Shown here in pieces: positions 33,881 to 44,689 of a stretch of DNA of 64,000 nucleotides. This DNA is from Tretioscincus oriximinensis (taxonomy: Eukaryota; Chordata; Lepidosauria; Squamata; Gymnophthalmidae), in the NCBI GenBank assembly GCA_022410635.1, contig JAJVDF010000413.1, positions 784,719-848,718 of the forward strand. The letters run 5' to 3'. Position 1 is the first letter of the stretch; every line of letters begins with the position of its first letter. A model generated the notes under the pieces. It was not told the DNA's origin. It made no database searches and worked only from the letters and a program-made list of their open reading frames with translations. Both the position numbers and the translations under genes were made by a program.

Positions 33881-34112
33881 TAGTATCCCACTGTATACCC
33901 GAAGGTCTCAGGATGGCCAATCATAGGCACATAGCTTTTGTTGCTTTCTCCACACCAGACACCTTATGGAGTAGGTGGGACTGAGAGAGTTCAAAGAACT
34001 GTGATTGGCCCAAGGTCACTCAGCTGGCTTTCGTGGAGGAGTGGGGAATCGAACTGGGAGACTACCAGGTACGAGTCCAACACTCTAACCATTACATCAA
34101 ACTGGCTCTGGA
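33881..34112 (-). mobile_element. tRNA-headed SINE with expanded tail
   Basis: Antisense copy: TATACCCGAAGGTCTCAGGA, GTAGGTGGGACTGAGAGAGT, B box GAATCGAAC, head ending ACCATTACATCAAACTGGC. Its tail has grown into the compound microsatellite. Confidence 0.8.
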
Positions 34113-34637
34113 TCCAGGTTGCACCTAGTTCTTATCTGGGATGAAACTGCACTCTGAGACCTTTGGATATAGGGTGAGGTATAAATAATGAATGAAGAAA
34201 TGACAAAATCAAATTTCTTTTCAAGATGCTGGTGATGCAGCTCTTTTTATTTATTCCATTCAGGTTAAGAAAACCAGTTCTTGTCATTTGCTTGGAAGTA
34301 GGAATGGGCTAGATGTAGATTAGTAAAGTAAAATTGAATGTAGATATTGTTTGGACGAGTAGCGATACAGATAATTGAGTTCATGAGCTAGGGAAACATT
34401 CTGTTCCTGGTGGGGTTGCATTCCCTTGGAAGGAACAACAGCATGAGTAGAGAGATAGCTGGTTCTAGTAACTTTCAGATGGAACAACCTTAATGCACAT
34501 GGGGCTGCCCTTGAATATTGTTTAGAAGGAGAATGCAAAAATTGAGGTTATCAAAAGGCACTACTGGCTTGATATACAACACGCTTGTCTTAATTGATAC
34601 TAGTCTCAATTCAAGATTTTAACACTTGATTTGTGAA

Positions 34638-34837
34638 TTTCAGAGAAATAGCCGTGTTAGTCCAGTAGAAAGTCCCACAAAGAGTCCAGTAGCACTTTGA
34701 GACTAGTAGGAGAAATGTGGGTGGCATAAGCTTTCGTAGACATGTCTACTAGACATGTAGACACATCTGAAGAAGTAGATGTGTCTACGATAGCTTTTGC
34801 CACCCACTATTCTCCCATGTTAGTCTCAAAGTGCTAC
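34638..34837. mobile_element. Penelope-like inverted pair
   Basis: An antisense unit (34,638-34,750; CAGAGAAATAGCCGTGTTAG to GACATGTCTACT) faces a sense unit (34,764-34,837; CATCTGAAGAAGTAGATGTG to CTCAAAGTGCTAC). The arms differ from each other more than those at 3.6 kb, so this pair is older. Confidence 0.55.
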
Positions 34838-35199
34838 GTTAAGCACCAAATACCAAAACTATCCAAGAAGGAACACTTGGTTTGCGGCTTTGCCCACACT
34901 GAGGAAAAAAATATTGTTTGTATTTGCACTTTCTAGGTATAAGATTTTGATTGGCATTCTTGTCCTAGGACACTCTGAACTGGTTTATGTGATCCTGCCT
35001 ATGCACTCTCCAACAGATATCTGATCTGGCCTTTTTCTAGTGTTTTAGTGAGAATAAAACAATGCATAATCACCTCTGATAATGGTGGGGATATCTGTGT
35101 TGCTTGCATTGATGGATCCAATGCAGAACTTCCAACTCAGTTGGAAGAGACAGGTAGTACTTTGTGCTTTTAATTCTGATTTTCCTGTGCTTTGGTTGA

Positions 35200-35341
35200 A
35201 GAAANGCCATTTTCCCCCACCTTCAGTTAATGCTTTTTTATACTGTTTTTAATATGCCAATTTTGTACTGTTGTTTTTATTGTTCATTGCCCTCAGACTT
35301 TGTGGTATATGGCAGGATATAAGAATAAATAAATAAATAAA
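35200..35341 (+). mobile_element. L2-type LINE 3' tail
   Basis: TTGGTTGAAGAAANGCCATT, then ATATGCCAATTTTGTACTG and CCCTCAGACTTTGTGG, closing with AAATAAATAAATAAA. Confidence 0.7.
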
Positions 35342-35939
35342 ATTGTGTATCCCAGATGAGGTTTGTGAATTGTAACTATTTGAATGAAAATAAGTTTTGA
35401 AACATTTAGTGTTTGAGCAATAGAACTTTGGAACTATGTTTTATTTGATTATGTAAAACTTTAAAGGTCAACACCATTGGTTCGAATTGAGCCCTGGAAC
35501 ACTCTATATATAAAGAGGCAACAGTGATGGTTTGTTCAATCCTGGGCAAGGGGCTGTAACTCTTGCTTCCCTCCCCTGGTGACTGGACAAAAATGCTGCC
35601 ACCGCTGGGGGAGCCAATGGGAACTGGCCACAGACGCATGTCAGGTGGTCCCTGTCCCAGGACTCACCGCCTCCCCATCTCCCTTTGATGCTGACAAATG
35701 TAGGAGCAGCTGGGGAAGGGTGCCGCAGCTGCGCCAGCTTCCCGGGGTGGTGGTGGGAGGCTAGAGCTCGGGCTTATTTCTGATAGTGAGCTCGAGCTCA
35801 TCCTACTACTATATCATATTTAACAAATGCATATAGGCAAGCATTGGTATTTTATGCTGCTATTTAAAAATCCTTGTACTGAATAAATTGGAATGTGCTG
35901 TTTGTGCTGGATCTTAAACAAAAAAAGAGACTTTGTGTA

Positions 35940-36045
35940 GTAGATAGTGCAGGGTTATCCAGTTGGCTTCATGGAAGACTGCAGAATTGAACAAGGATAC
36001 TTCCAGATAGGGTCTGACACATTAACCACTAGACCAGACTGACTG
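35940..36045 (-). mobile_element. tRNA-headed SINE, head only
   Basis: CAGTTGGCTTCATGGAAGAC and CATTAACCACTAGACCAGAC correspond to the antisense tRNA-like head of the main SINE; tail lost. Confidence 0.5.
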
Positions 36046-37589
36046 TAAAGCTGGCCTAAAACGATTTCATCTTGTTACTAGTGGATTTAGCCCGTAGCTT
36101 TACAGTTATGCAACAGGCTCTAGCCTTTTTCTCTGCTTCCTTTCCTTCCTTTTTCCTTCTGTTGTTGGTCTCTGGAAGCTGCCAAAGTTCTGAGCCCTGT
36201 CATTGGTCATTGTGCCTTGAAATATTGGACTCTTTGATANGCATTTTATTATATCTATGATTGTAATTCAGTATCAAGCTACTAGAAGTTTCCCATATGA
36301 CGATTTGTACTTTTTATTTTTTAATTTTGTTGCAGCGTTAAACCATTTTGTTAAAACTCATACTACAACATTCCAGTGAGAGGATTGTATCATTTTGACA
36401 ATGAATATATAATTAGATTAATAAGAAGGTGATAGCTTGCTGGGATGTAGACACTGGGATCTAGGGCAGAAAGATGTTGTAAAAGAGGGAACCAGTTTTC
36501 TTGAACTATCTGTTTGGGCTTTGGATCTTGCATAAGGTGATACTAGTAAGCAATTCCATAGTTTGTGGATTCCGTAGTTTTGAGTGCCAGCAGCAGACAG
36601 AGAGGGAGTTGTTGCTTTTCTAAGGTAACATCATTTTATTTTGCAGTCATTAAGTTCAGTATGTTTTTATGCTTGACCACGATACTCCAATGTCTACACA
36701 ATAGCAATAGCCCTAATCTGGAGAGAAGTGAATAGTGTCTTTCATTGAATGGATTATTTCATGACCCATCTCTCTCCAGAAAAATTAATTATGGGACATG
36801 CCCACCACATAGGTTAGTAATGTCCACTTTACTGCCAGAATATGGGATATTCTGAAAGAATCAGAACAAGATTAAAGCAATGTAATCCTTTTAAATAAGC
36901 TGTTTGCTTAGGCCCAGTTTGCATTAAAATATATTTGGGGTCAGGTTATTGTGCAGGTTTTTCCTATGGTTCCTGCTGGGACAAACCTTTAGTTTGTTTT
37001 CAGAGGTTGTTTAAAGTATAGTTGGGTCTCATTATTTGTGGTTTTAAAAAGTATGAGCTTGGCATATTTGCAGGCAGAAGTTTTTGTGCAATGTTTACAA
37101 TCTGTAAGACAGAATGGCACCAAAATTTGTATATTTGCAAGTTTGGCTGTTTTCCATTATTTCTAGCTATACTAGTCCCTCATTTGCTAATTTTGGGAGT
37201 TTCATTATTTTGTCAGAACATAAGTCTTGTATCAAGGGACTACCATATTCTGAGAATATTGCTTCTGAAAAAAATAGTTTGGATTTGCTGTATTTAGCAA
37301 TCTAAATTTAGCTGTTGGGACTTTCTGGCTACATTTGTGCACTCCTTTGGTGGCCATATGCCTATACCACTGCCTCTTGCTCAGCTCTGCTTGGTAGTCA
37401 GCCTAAATGATGGATGACATCCGAACATAGAATTTACCAAATGAAATATTTGCACATAAGCAATCTGATTTAATTACTTCTTCCCAACCTCTGTGCCATT
37501 TGCTATAAGGATGTTTTAGTCCATGATGTGGTTCTAGCACTACCTACAACTGGGCCATCAGTACTTAATATGGAGTTGGAGAGTGTACA

Positions 37590-38035
37590 CGACAAAATAT
37601 GCATCTTTTCTTAAACACATTCTTTCTGCCTTCTATGGATTTATCTAACCCTATTTTGAAGCCAGCCAGCTACCACCACCTTTTCTGGAAATGAATTCCA
37701 TAGACTAATGACTGGTTGAAAAAAATACTTTCCCTTGTCGGGTCCTAACTATTGTACCCATTAGCTTCAAGGAGGGCCCTCTAGTCCTAATGTTGCGTGA
37801 CAGAGAAATTTTTCTCTGTTCACCTTCATGGAAGACGAGTGTATCAATGGCTATTAGGATGTGAAAACAAGAAGTATTCTTGAAATATCATTTGCAGAGA
37901 GTCTACAACAGGTGAGGGGATTTTCTTCTGCTGCTTGAGACTGTCCTGGTGCAATTGGTGGGTCATTGGTTGGGACAGAATGCTGGATTAGATGGGCCCT
38001 GGTCTGATTCAGCAGGGCTCCTCTTATCTTCTTAT
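37590..38035. mobile_element. CR1 LINE with inverted 5' part
   Basis: The segment 37,590-37,833 is antisense CR1 (CTACCACCACCTTTTCTGGA, AAATGAATTCCATAGACTAA). The segment 37,834-38,035 is sense and continues with the next part of the element (GTATCAATGGCTATTAGGAT) to CAGCAGGGCTCCTCTTATCT. The two halves adjoin in element order, which is the signature of a 5' inversion during insertion. Confidence 0.7.
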
Positions 38036-38689
38036 GCCTTTGCGTTGATGGGGTCTAAAAGCCTAGCTGTGATTTTTTATTTATGTGAATAGATTTGCGC
38101 CTACATAGTTAAGAGTATAGGTTCTTAATTCCTTCTATAAAATAGAGTTTCTGAAAAATAAGACTTCCTTTCCTTGCCAGAACCAAAGCCTTACTGACAC
38201 AATTTATTTTTCCTTTTTCATCTGAGTTTTGTATTTCATTGGTTTTGTGCTTCATTTGCACACATAATGAAGGCTATTTCCCCCTCCAAGGGAAAGGTGT
38301 TTCTATATTTTCAGCTTCTTATGATGGGGATTTCATAATTAATGGCAATTTTCTTCTCTTCATGGATTCACTGGTTATCTGTAATTTGAAACCTGTATTT
38401 GAAAGGCAAAACTCTTACTTTAAAAAATACATAATGGACATGTTAGTTAATGGTAGTTAAAGCAAGGGGTGTCATTTCCTTTCATATCATATATCATTTT
38501 GTACTTAGGTGTATTTTTATGTTACGTAATTGTTTTTTCAAATACTTGAAATATTTCATAGTATAAATACTATTTAAAAGATTCCTTGAGTAATTGCCTG
38601 ACGTTAATAAACATACGTTGTTAGTTGCGTTTTGAGGTTTACAATATTTGATTTAACTGTAATGTTTGTCTGAAAGAAGGGGTGGGATA

Positions 38690-38975
38690 GATACCAAGTT
38701 ATGCATCTTTTCTTAAACACCTGAAGGGACTCAGAGTGGTTTAAAGGGTTAATTTTTGCACAAAGGCTTACATTGTATTCTATCTTCCCCACCAGGTTAA
38801 TGGTGGTACTCATTTGTCTAATTGAAATGCAGATTACAAATCTACATTTCTTCTGAATAGCTGAGTTGGCAAGAGCTGAAGATGCTCACCCCTCTCCATG
38901 TCTGACACAGAGCCTCAAAACCAGATCTCTCAGTTGAAAGACTGGCACCTTAGTGGCTGCACCATTCGTGCCGTG
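38690..38975 (-). mobile_element. Second tRNA-headed SINE family
   Basis: Antisense: GAAGGGACTCAGAGTGGTTT, then CTATCTTCCCCACC, CTGAATAGCTGAGTTGGC and CTCTCCATGTCTGACACAGA, ending at a tRNA-like head (GTGGCTGCACCATTCGTGCC). Relatives lie at 46.9, 50.2, 60.7 and 62.6 kb. Confidence 0.6.
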
Positions 38976-39520
38976 TACAAACACAATTGATAGGCAGAAT
39001 AGCTCTAAGTGCCATTTGCGAAGCATTGAAAGGAAGTGATTTTGTCTCCTTGAGAAGCGAATAGACATCAGGGCTCCTCTTAGGTTCTACTAAGAAAAGT
39101 TGTGTGATAGTGAGGAAAACTGATTTGCGTTTGAGACCTGATTATTTAATATTGATTCCAGTTGAAAAAAGGATTGATACTGTTTTGAGAGATTATACTG
39201 GAGGAGGATAGAAAGGTAGGGAAGAAGTAATGTGTGATGAATAGTTGTGCCATGAAAGGTCAAACATTTATGGTGAAAGTTGTACTCGATTTATAATACC
39301 ATAATTGTGGAACCCATGACAGGTATTTATACTTGTTTCATGGCAACCAGTCTATAAATACTTGATTTTCCAGCATTTTTGTGCTGCTTTCCCATCCAAT
39401 TTTATGTTTCAAAAGTCAGCTTTAATGTTAAGAAGAATTGGGAAGCTGAGTACATATTTTATTTAATAATGAAAGAATTTAATTTCACATGTGTTTCAGT
39501 AATCAGACTGATTTGTTATC

Positions 39521-39647
39521 TGATTTTAACAGTTTTATTCTACCAAGTCAATAAATTATACATTTATAAAAATAAAATGTATTTTGTAAATACATTTTTA
39601 TAAATGTATAATTTATTGACTTGGCAGAATAAAACTGTTTAAAATCA
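39521..39647. repeat. Long near-perfect palindrome
   Basis: Arms 39,521-39,573 and 39,594-39,647 are reverse complements apart from one mismatch and one extra base (arm starts TGATTTTAACAGTTTTATTC). The 20-bp spacer is itself partly palindromic. It is AT-rich, with no recognised element ends and no clear target duplication. Confidence 0.9.
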
Positions 39648-39764
39648 GGTATGTTGTAAAAATATAATTAAATAAGGTTTAAATTATAATATTTATTTAC
39701 CGTTTAACATTGCATTACAACTGTAAAATTTCAGTGCTTGAGTGAAAATTAATGTCTATCTTGG

Positions 39765-40045
39765 TAGTTATTTATACCCATAGTGTCCATGAACTTGTCT
39801 AATCCTCTCTTGAAGCTACCTAGGCTGTTAGCTACTACTACCACGTCTGGAAGTTAATTTCACAGGTCAATGACCTTATACGCTCCCTATTTGCATCCTA
39901 TTGTTGACTCAGGGAATCAGGAATAGGTGAAAATTTGCCTCTGTTTCAGACTGCCCAGATGCAATTGGTGGGCCACTGTGTGAGACAGAAGGTTGGACTA
40001 GATGGGCTCTGACCCCATTCAGCAGGTCTCCTCTTATGAACTTAT
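39765..40045. mobile_element. CR1 LINE with inverted 5' part, second case
   Basis: The segment 39,765-39,903 is antisense (GTTAGCTACTACTACCACGT). The segment 39,908-40,045 is sense (GGAATCAGGAATAGGTGAAA to CAGCAGGTCTCCTCTTATGA). About 80 bases of the element are missing at the switch. Confidence 0.65.
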
Positions 40046-40589
40046 TTAAGACAGATTTCCTCCCATAACACTCATAAAATATGTCTTGAGTTATAATTTA
40101 TTTTTCCCCAAATATTTATTGCCAACTTATATAACAGCAGATAACTATGGTAATTTTTTTCAAAAGAAGTAATTTGGNAACCAGAGTCGTTACAAAAGAG
40201 TGAATATTTATAAGCTGTAGTTCAAATATTTTATTTAGTGAATATCACTAAGAAATTCAGAATCTATAATGTAGAAGATCTTGGTTATTCAAAGTTTTAA
40301 GTATTGTTTTAAATGCATTTAATTTTTTTGCACAATGGTGTGACTGTTTCTAAGCAGACTGCAAAACAGAAACTCCTTTGCATTAGTTGACATGTGCTGT
40401 ACAAAAATCCCCCAGTGCTTTCTTTTTTTGTGACTTGCCTGTTATTATTGGCCCCTGGGGTACTTGAAATTAATCTGTATTTTATGCAAATCCTTTGAAA
40501 AATGTGAATTAGGGTAACTGACCTGCAGCTGTGATAGAACAGAAATTGTCAGTTGTGCTGAGAGATTTATGCTAATATCAGTTGCATTA

Positions 40590-40760
40590 AAACCTGGATA
40601 GCTTTAAGAAAAGATTAGTTATGTCCATAGAAGCCAGGTGTATCAATGACTATTAAAATGAAGTCCTAGGTAATTGCCTCTGGGTTGGAAAGAAGGCAGG
40701 AAGCCTTTAAAAGTCAAATACAGGGAGCTAAGAGCAGTGGTAAATGTAGTTTGCCTTTTG
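40590..40760 (+). mobile_element. CR1 LINE 3' tail, decayed
   Basis: CCTGGATAGCTTTAAGAAAA, GTGTATCAATGACTATTAAA and GGGAGCTAAGAGCAGTGGTA match the common CR1 tail; the 3' end has been lost. Confidence 0.55.
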
Positions 40761-41002
40761 CTTGTCAGTGAAGCATTTCGAACACAGCATAACAGAAGCC
40801 ATCTTTTGATATTATGAGATGTTTTGGAGACATAGCCTCTTGGCACCATCAACTGTGTGAAGCACGACTCTTCTTTTGTAACGTTTTTATTCACTGTTAC
40901 TTCCTTATGATGTTTTTGTGCCAAGCAATTAATTCATTTCAAAACAATAGGCAAAAACAGATTTGAATCAATAAATACTGCATGGTGTGTGTGTGCTTTA
41001 GT

Positions 41003-41083
41003 TCTGAAGAAGTAGACATGTCTGTGGAAGCTCATGCTGCCTACTTGTCTCTTTTTAGTCTTCCGTGTGCTATTTCTCTGAAG
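41003..41083 (+). mobile_element. Penelope-like tail next to exon 3
   Basis: TCTGAAGAAGTAGACATGTC, GAAGCTCATGCTGCCTAC, then CTATTTCTCTGAAG. It ends 107 bases before the exon 3 acceptor site. Confidence 0.5.
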
Positions 41084-41190
41084 TCTGCTGCTATAATTGT
41101 TCTGCATGTGTGTTCATTTGGTTGCTGTATTATTTAATTGATAATGTTATCGTTAATGACCCTCAATATTTTTCTTTCCTCCCCTTCTAG

Positions 41191-41387
41191 ACGTTCCATC
41201 TTCAGAACAGCCAGAGTTGTTCCTAAAGAAACTCCAGCAGTGTTGTGTCATTTTTGATTTCATGGACACACTTTCAGATCTTAAAATGAAAGAATACAAG
41301 CGCTCAACTCTTAATGAACTTGTGGATTACATTACAATAAGCAGAGGCTGTTTGACAGAGCAGACATACCCTGAAGTAGTTAGAATG
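41191..41387 (+). CDS. PPP2R5E: PPP2R5E exon 3, residues 53-118
   Basis: The exon follows CTCCCCTTCTAG and ends TTAGAATG before GTGAGT. It completes codon 53 (Asp) and runs 65 further codons to Met118 in phase 0, 197 bp in all. It reads [15 protein letters not shown] onwards and includes [15 protein letters not shown] and the family-typical [15 protein letters not shown]. These form the start of the B56 HEAT-repeat core, which packs against the PP2A scaffold and catalytic subunits. Sequence and boundaries agree with vertebrate B56-epsilon with no frameshift or stop, in contrast to all repeats around it. The next exon is outside the window. Confidence 0.95.
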
Positions 41388-42059
41388 GTGAGTGTTCTTT
41401 TCCATTATACACATTAAACATGTCATGATGGATGTTTCTATTTGATTACTCTTGAGGATCATTCTTTTTGAGTAGTCATTTTGCATTAACATGGTAGATA
41501 AATGTTTCATCGCATGTTATTTATTTAAGTTTTTTAATTGCCCTTCATTGTAATCCCACAATGATCGAAGACTAAAATCAGTAAATTATATTACTCTTAG
41601 TAAACAGTAATTTATCATTATTAAATTGTATAACTGCTGATACAGTAGTAAAAAATAATATTCAAAATGGGTCCATAATAACAAAATCTAAAGAAGACAG
41701 ATCCTATCAGGTGTCAGGAATTTTGATGGGCAAATGATTTTTCATTAGATGACGAATGATTGGGATCATGTAAACTTCAGATGGGAAGGCCCTGTTTTTA
41801 GCTATTATCATCTGACCCTTCCTCCAAGGATCTTAATGGGAGGAGTCGTGTAGGGTTTTATAGAGGGTTAAACTCTAGCCTTTATATATAGATTTTGGAT
41901 AATTTAAAACAGAGTAAGTCTTTATAAGTTGTTTAGAGAGAAGCCACAGAAATTTGCTGATGTAAGATTGCAACCCCCCTGCAAATATAACCTTTACAAA
42001 ATAGTGTTTGGATTGCTTGATATATGGTACCTCCTGTTTCTTTGGATGTTTCCATCTGT

Positions 42060-43140
42060 ACGTGGACTTGTGAATGGAAAGATTTTTCTGAAAGTGCACA
42101 GGGATGGTGATTGACGCACCTCGAGAGAGAGACTATTCCAAAGCTTGGGGGCTGCCACAGAGAAGGCCCTATTCTGGGTTCCCATCCTCTCTGCCACTGA
42201 GGGTGGTGGTACAGTCAGAAGGGCCTTCCCTGCAGATCTTAAGGCACGAGCAGGCTCATATGGGAGAAGGTGTTCCTTTAGATATTTGGGGCCCAAGTTA
42301 TGTAAGGCTTTATAGGTGAGAGTTAATACCTTGAATTGGGCTTGGTAGCAAATTGGCAGCCAGTGCAGCTCTTTCAGGACTGGTGTGATGTGTGTCTGGC
42401 CAGTCGAACAGGCTAGCAGTCTAGCTGCTGCGTTCTGCACCAGCTGCAGCTTATGAACCGTTTTCAAGGGCAGCCCCATATATAGTGCATTACAATAGTC
42501 CAGTCTGGTAGCCGCAAGTGCTGGACCAGACGTAGTTGGAAGTAGGCACTTCTGGCCACTGCCTTCACCTGATCTTCAAGTGCCAGCAAAGGATCCAGGA
42601 GCACCCGCAGATTTCGCACCCGTACGTTAAAGGGCAATTCAACTCACTTCACGAACACGGGATGTTCCAATACACAGCACCTCCATCTTGGCTCCTATCC
42701 AGCCCATTACTGCTTCCAGGCACCTGTCAAGCACTTCAGCCGCCTCTCCTGATTCAGATGGAACAGAGAGATAGAGCTGAGTGTCATCTGCATATTGATG
42801 ACACTTCATTCCAAATCTCCTAATGACCTCTCCCAAGTGGCATCATATAGATGTTGAACAGCATGGGAGAGAGGATCAACCCCTGAGGAACCCTACAAGT
42901 GAGCTCCCAGGGTATCGAGCAAGACTCCCCCCATCACCACTCTCTGGAAGTGGCCTTGAAGATAGGAGCGAAACCACTTGCAATGCATTGCCACCAGCTC
43001 TTAAACTCTGTAGCCTCTCCAGGAGGAAACCATGATCAAGGGTATCAAAAGCTGCTGAGAGGTCCAGGAGAACCAACAGGGTCGCATTGCCCCTGTCCCT
43101 CTCCTGGAGCAGGTCATCAACCAGGGCAACCAAAGTCAAT
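42060..43140 (-). mobile_element. L2-type LINE, RT and C-terminal part
   Basis: Minus strand: motif A LLVLLDLSAAFDTLDHG (about 43,080), an intact YADDTQLYLS motif C (within 42,639-42,836), then the C-terminal block [12 protein letters not shown] and [13 protein letters not shown] (about 42,440-42,350). These blocks lie in different frames with gaps. LDLSAAFDT and the LHWLPI block are typical of L2. It shares its 3' UTR with the copies at 4.4 and 5.8 kb but is cut before the terminal tail. Confidence 0.85.
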
Positions 43141-43614
43141 TGTGAATTGTAGAGAAAGGTATTGGTTTGTGCTTGAGAATGTATGTTTTATTGAACAGGC
43201 TGTCCTTTTTACCTATCCAGCAGAGAAAATTATAGTTCAGTTTTAAATACTCCACTCTTTGACAAATTACTTTGCTACATGCTGTGATCATTTGGCTGAA
43301 ATTTTAATTAAATGAAACCAATGATATAAATTCATCTTAACCTGGATTCCTACGGGCTTATGAAATGGAATTATTTTTTGTGTTGTGTGGAACATAGTTT
43401 TCACAGGAATGGGAAAGAGGTCTTTTGATATTCTTGAAATCCCCTCAGGTTTTGATGTGTGTAAACTTAAAGGTTCTTGTTGAACTGATACTGGTTATTT
43501 GGAGGGTGGCCTGGAGTGGATTCTAGAAACTACTGCACGTAGTATAAATAATTGAGAATGCTAACTTAGTATAAATGTGCTATTCTCACAGAAAGTAATA
43601 ATTGGAAAACATAT

Positions 43615-43720
43615 ACAGGTGAAACCCTGTTATAACGAATGCCAGGAGATTGGGTAAATTTGTTTGTTATAATAAAAATTTGTTATAACAAAACCCATTG
43701 TAACCAACATTACACTTACG
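43615..43720. mobile_element. pogo-like MITE, left half
   Basis: ACAGGTGAAACCCTGTTATA, then TTTGTTTGTTATAATAAAAA and TGTTATAACAAAACCC. This is the family of the 32.2 kb MITE; the right terminus was not found. Confidence 0.45.
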
Positions 43721-44532
43721 GCCGTTCCGCTGGGACTTACCAGGTTTGTTTGTTATATTTTGAATTTTGATGTATTGGGGTATTGTAGCAAAAATCTTGT
43801 TTACCTAAAAGTAAGTCTTATTTTCATTGGAACTTAGGAAAGCTAAGTGCGTGTAAGCTTGTAAGTTAAAATATTTTTCCCATTTTAAAATAGAATAAAC
43901 AGCTGAAACTCCTTGAAAGGGTGACCCACTCCATGAAATTTCCTTTCTGAGATGATTTGCTACATCTGTCACTTTGATCTTATTTTTGATAGCTGTATTT
44001 TTTAAAATGGATTTTGTCTCTAAAGGTCATGCTCGGGAGGGTGTATAATGGCCTGTTACCTAGAGAATAGTAAATTGGTGATGCTGTCTTCTGTGTATAT
44101 GTGAAATTTATCAGAATGTTTGAATATGCTGACAAAGAACTAAATTTAGAAGCAAGAACTGAAGAGATTTAGGTTTCATTCACATGAAAAATAGTTTAGA
44201 AGCAGTAGTTATGGTATTCTTATTCCAGTTCTAACCATTTACAGCCGTTAAATAGCCATTTCCTGCCATTTAAAGTGGATTACAGACTGTAGTATGTGGA
44301 TTCTACCACATGAAAGCTGCATTTAATTCTCTTTTTTTCCTATGTTTAGGATATAGTGTTAGTCTAGCAATTCCAGGGACCACTGTAGAAATTTGCCTTT
44401 GGGAGATAAATAAATTCTTGTCTCAGGTCATCTAATGGTGTTTGTGAATCAGTTGTGATGTTTTTATGAATTGGTATGATGATTTTTAAAGTCACTCTTA
44501 CTGTACCTGTTAGATCAAGCTGTATTCAAAGT

Positions 44533-44655
44533 AGTAGCTGTTTTAATCTGCTTTCAGAATGTCTTGCAAGAGGGTCTCATAGCAGCTTAGAGACTAACAA
44601 GAAAAAGGCAGGCAGCACCAACTTTTGTAGACAGTGGACTTGTCTATAAAAGATG
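44533..44655 (-). mobile_element. Penelope-like tail
   Basis: GCAGCTTAGAGACTAACAAG, GGCAGGCAGCACCAACTTTT and GTAGACAGTGGACTTGTCTA: antisense unit of a diverged subfamily. Confidence 0.45.
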
Positions 44656-44689
44656 CTACCTACATCCTCCCTTTCCCTGTTTAAATCCC

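Larger units (their letters stand above)
18659..41190 (+). other. PPP2R5E: PPP2R5E intron 2
   Basis: About 22.5 kb between donor GTAAAG (18,659) and acceptor CTCCCCTTCTAG (ending 41,190). It is filled with CR1, SINE, L2, Penelope-like and MITE copies annotated separately. Stretches 20,530-21,970, 22,630-23,830, 29,830-32,210 and 36,050-37,600 show nothing I can name beyond short repeat scraps. Confidence 0.8.

Noticed and set aside
33674..33984. Plus-strand ORFs of repeated His, Thr, Tyr and Ile
   Set aside because: They are translations of the compound microsatellite in three frames.
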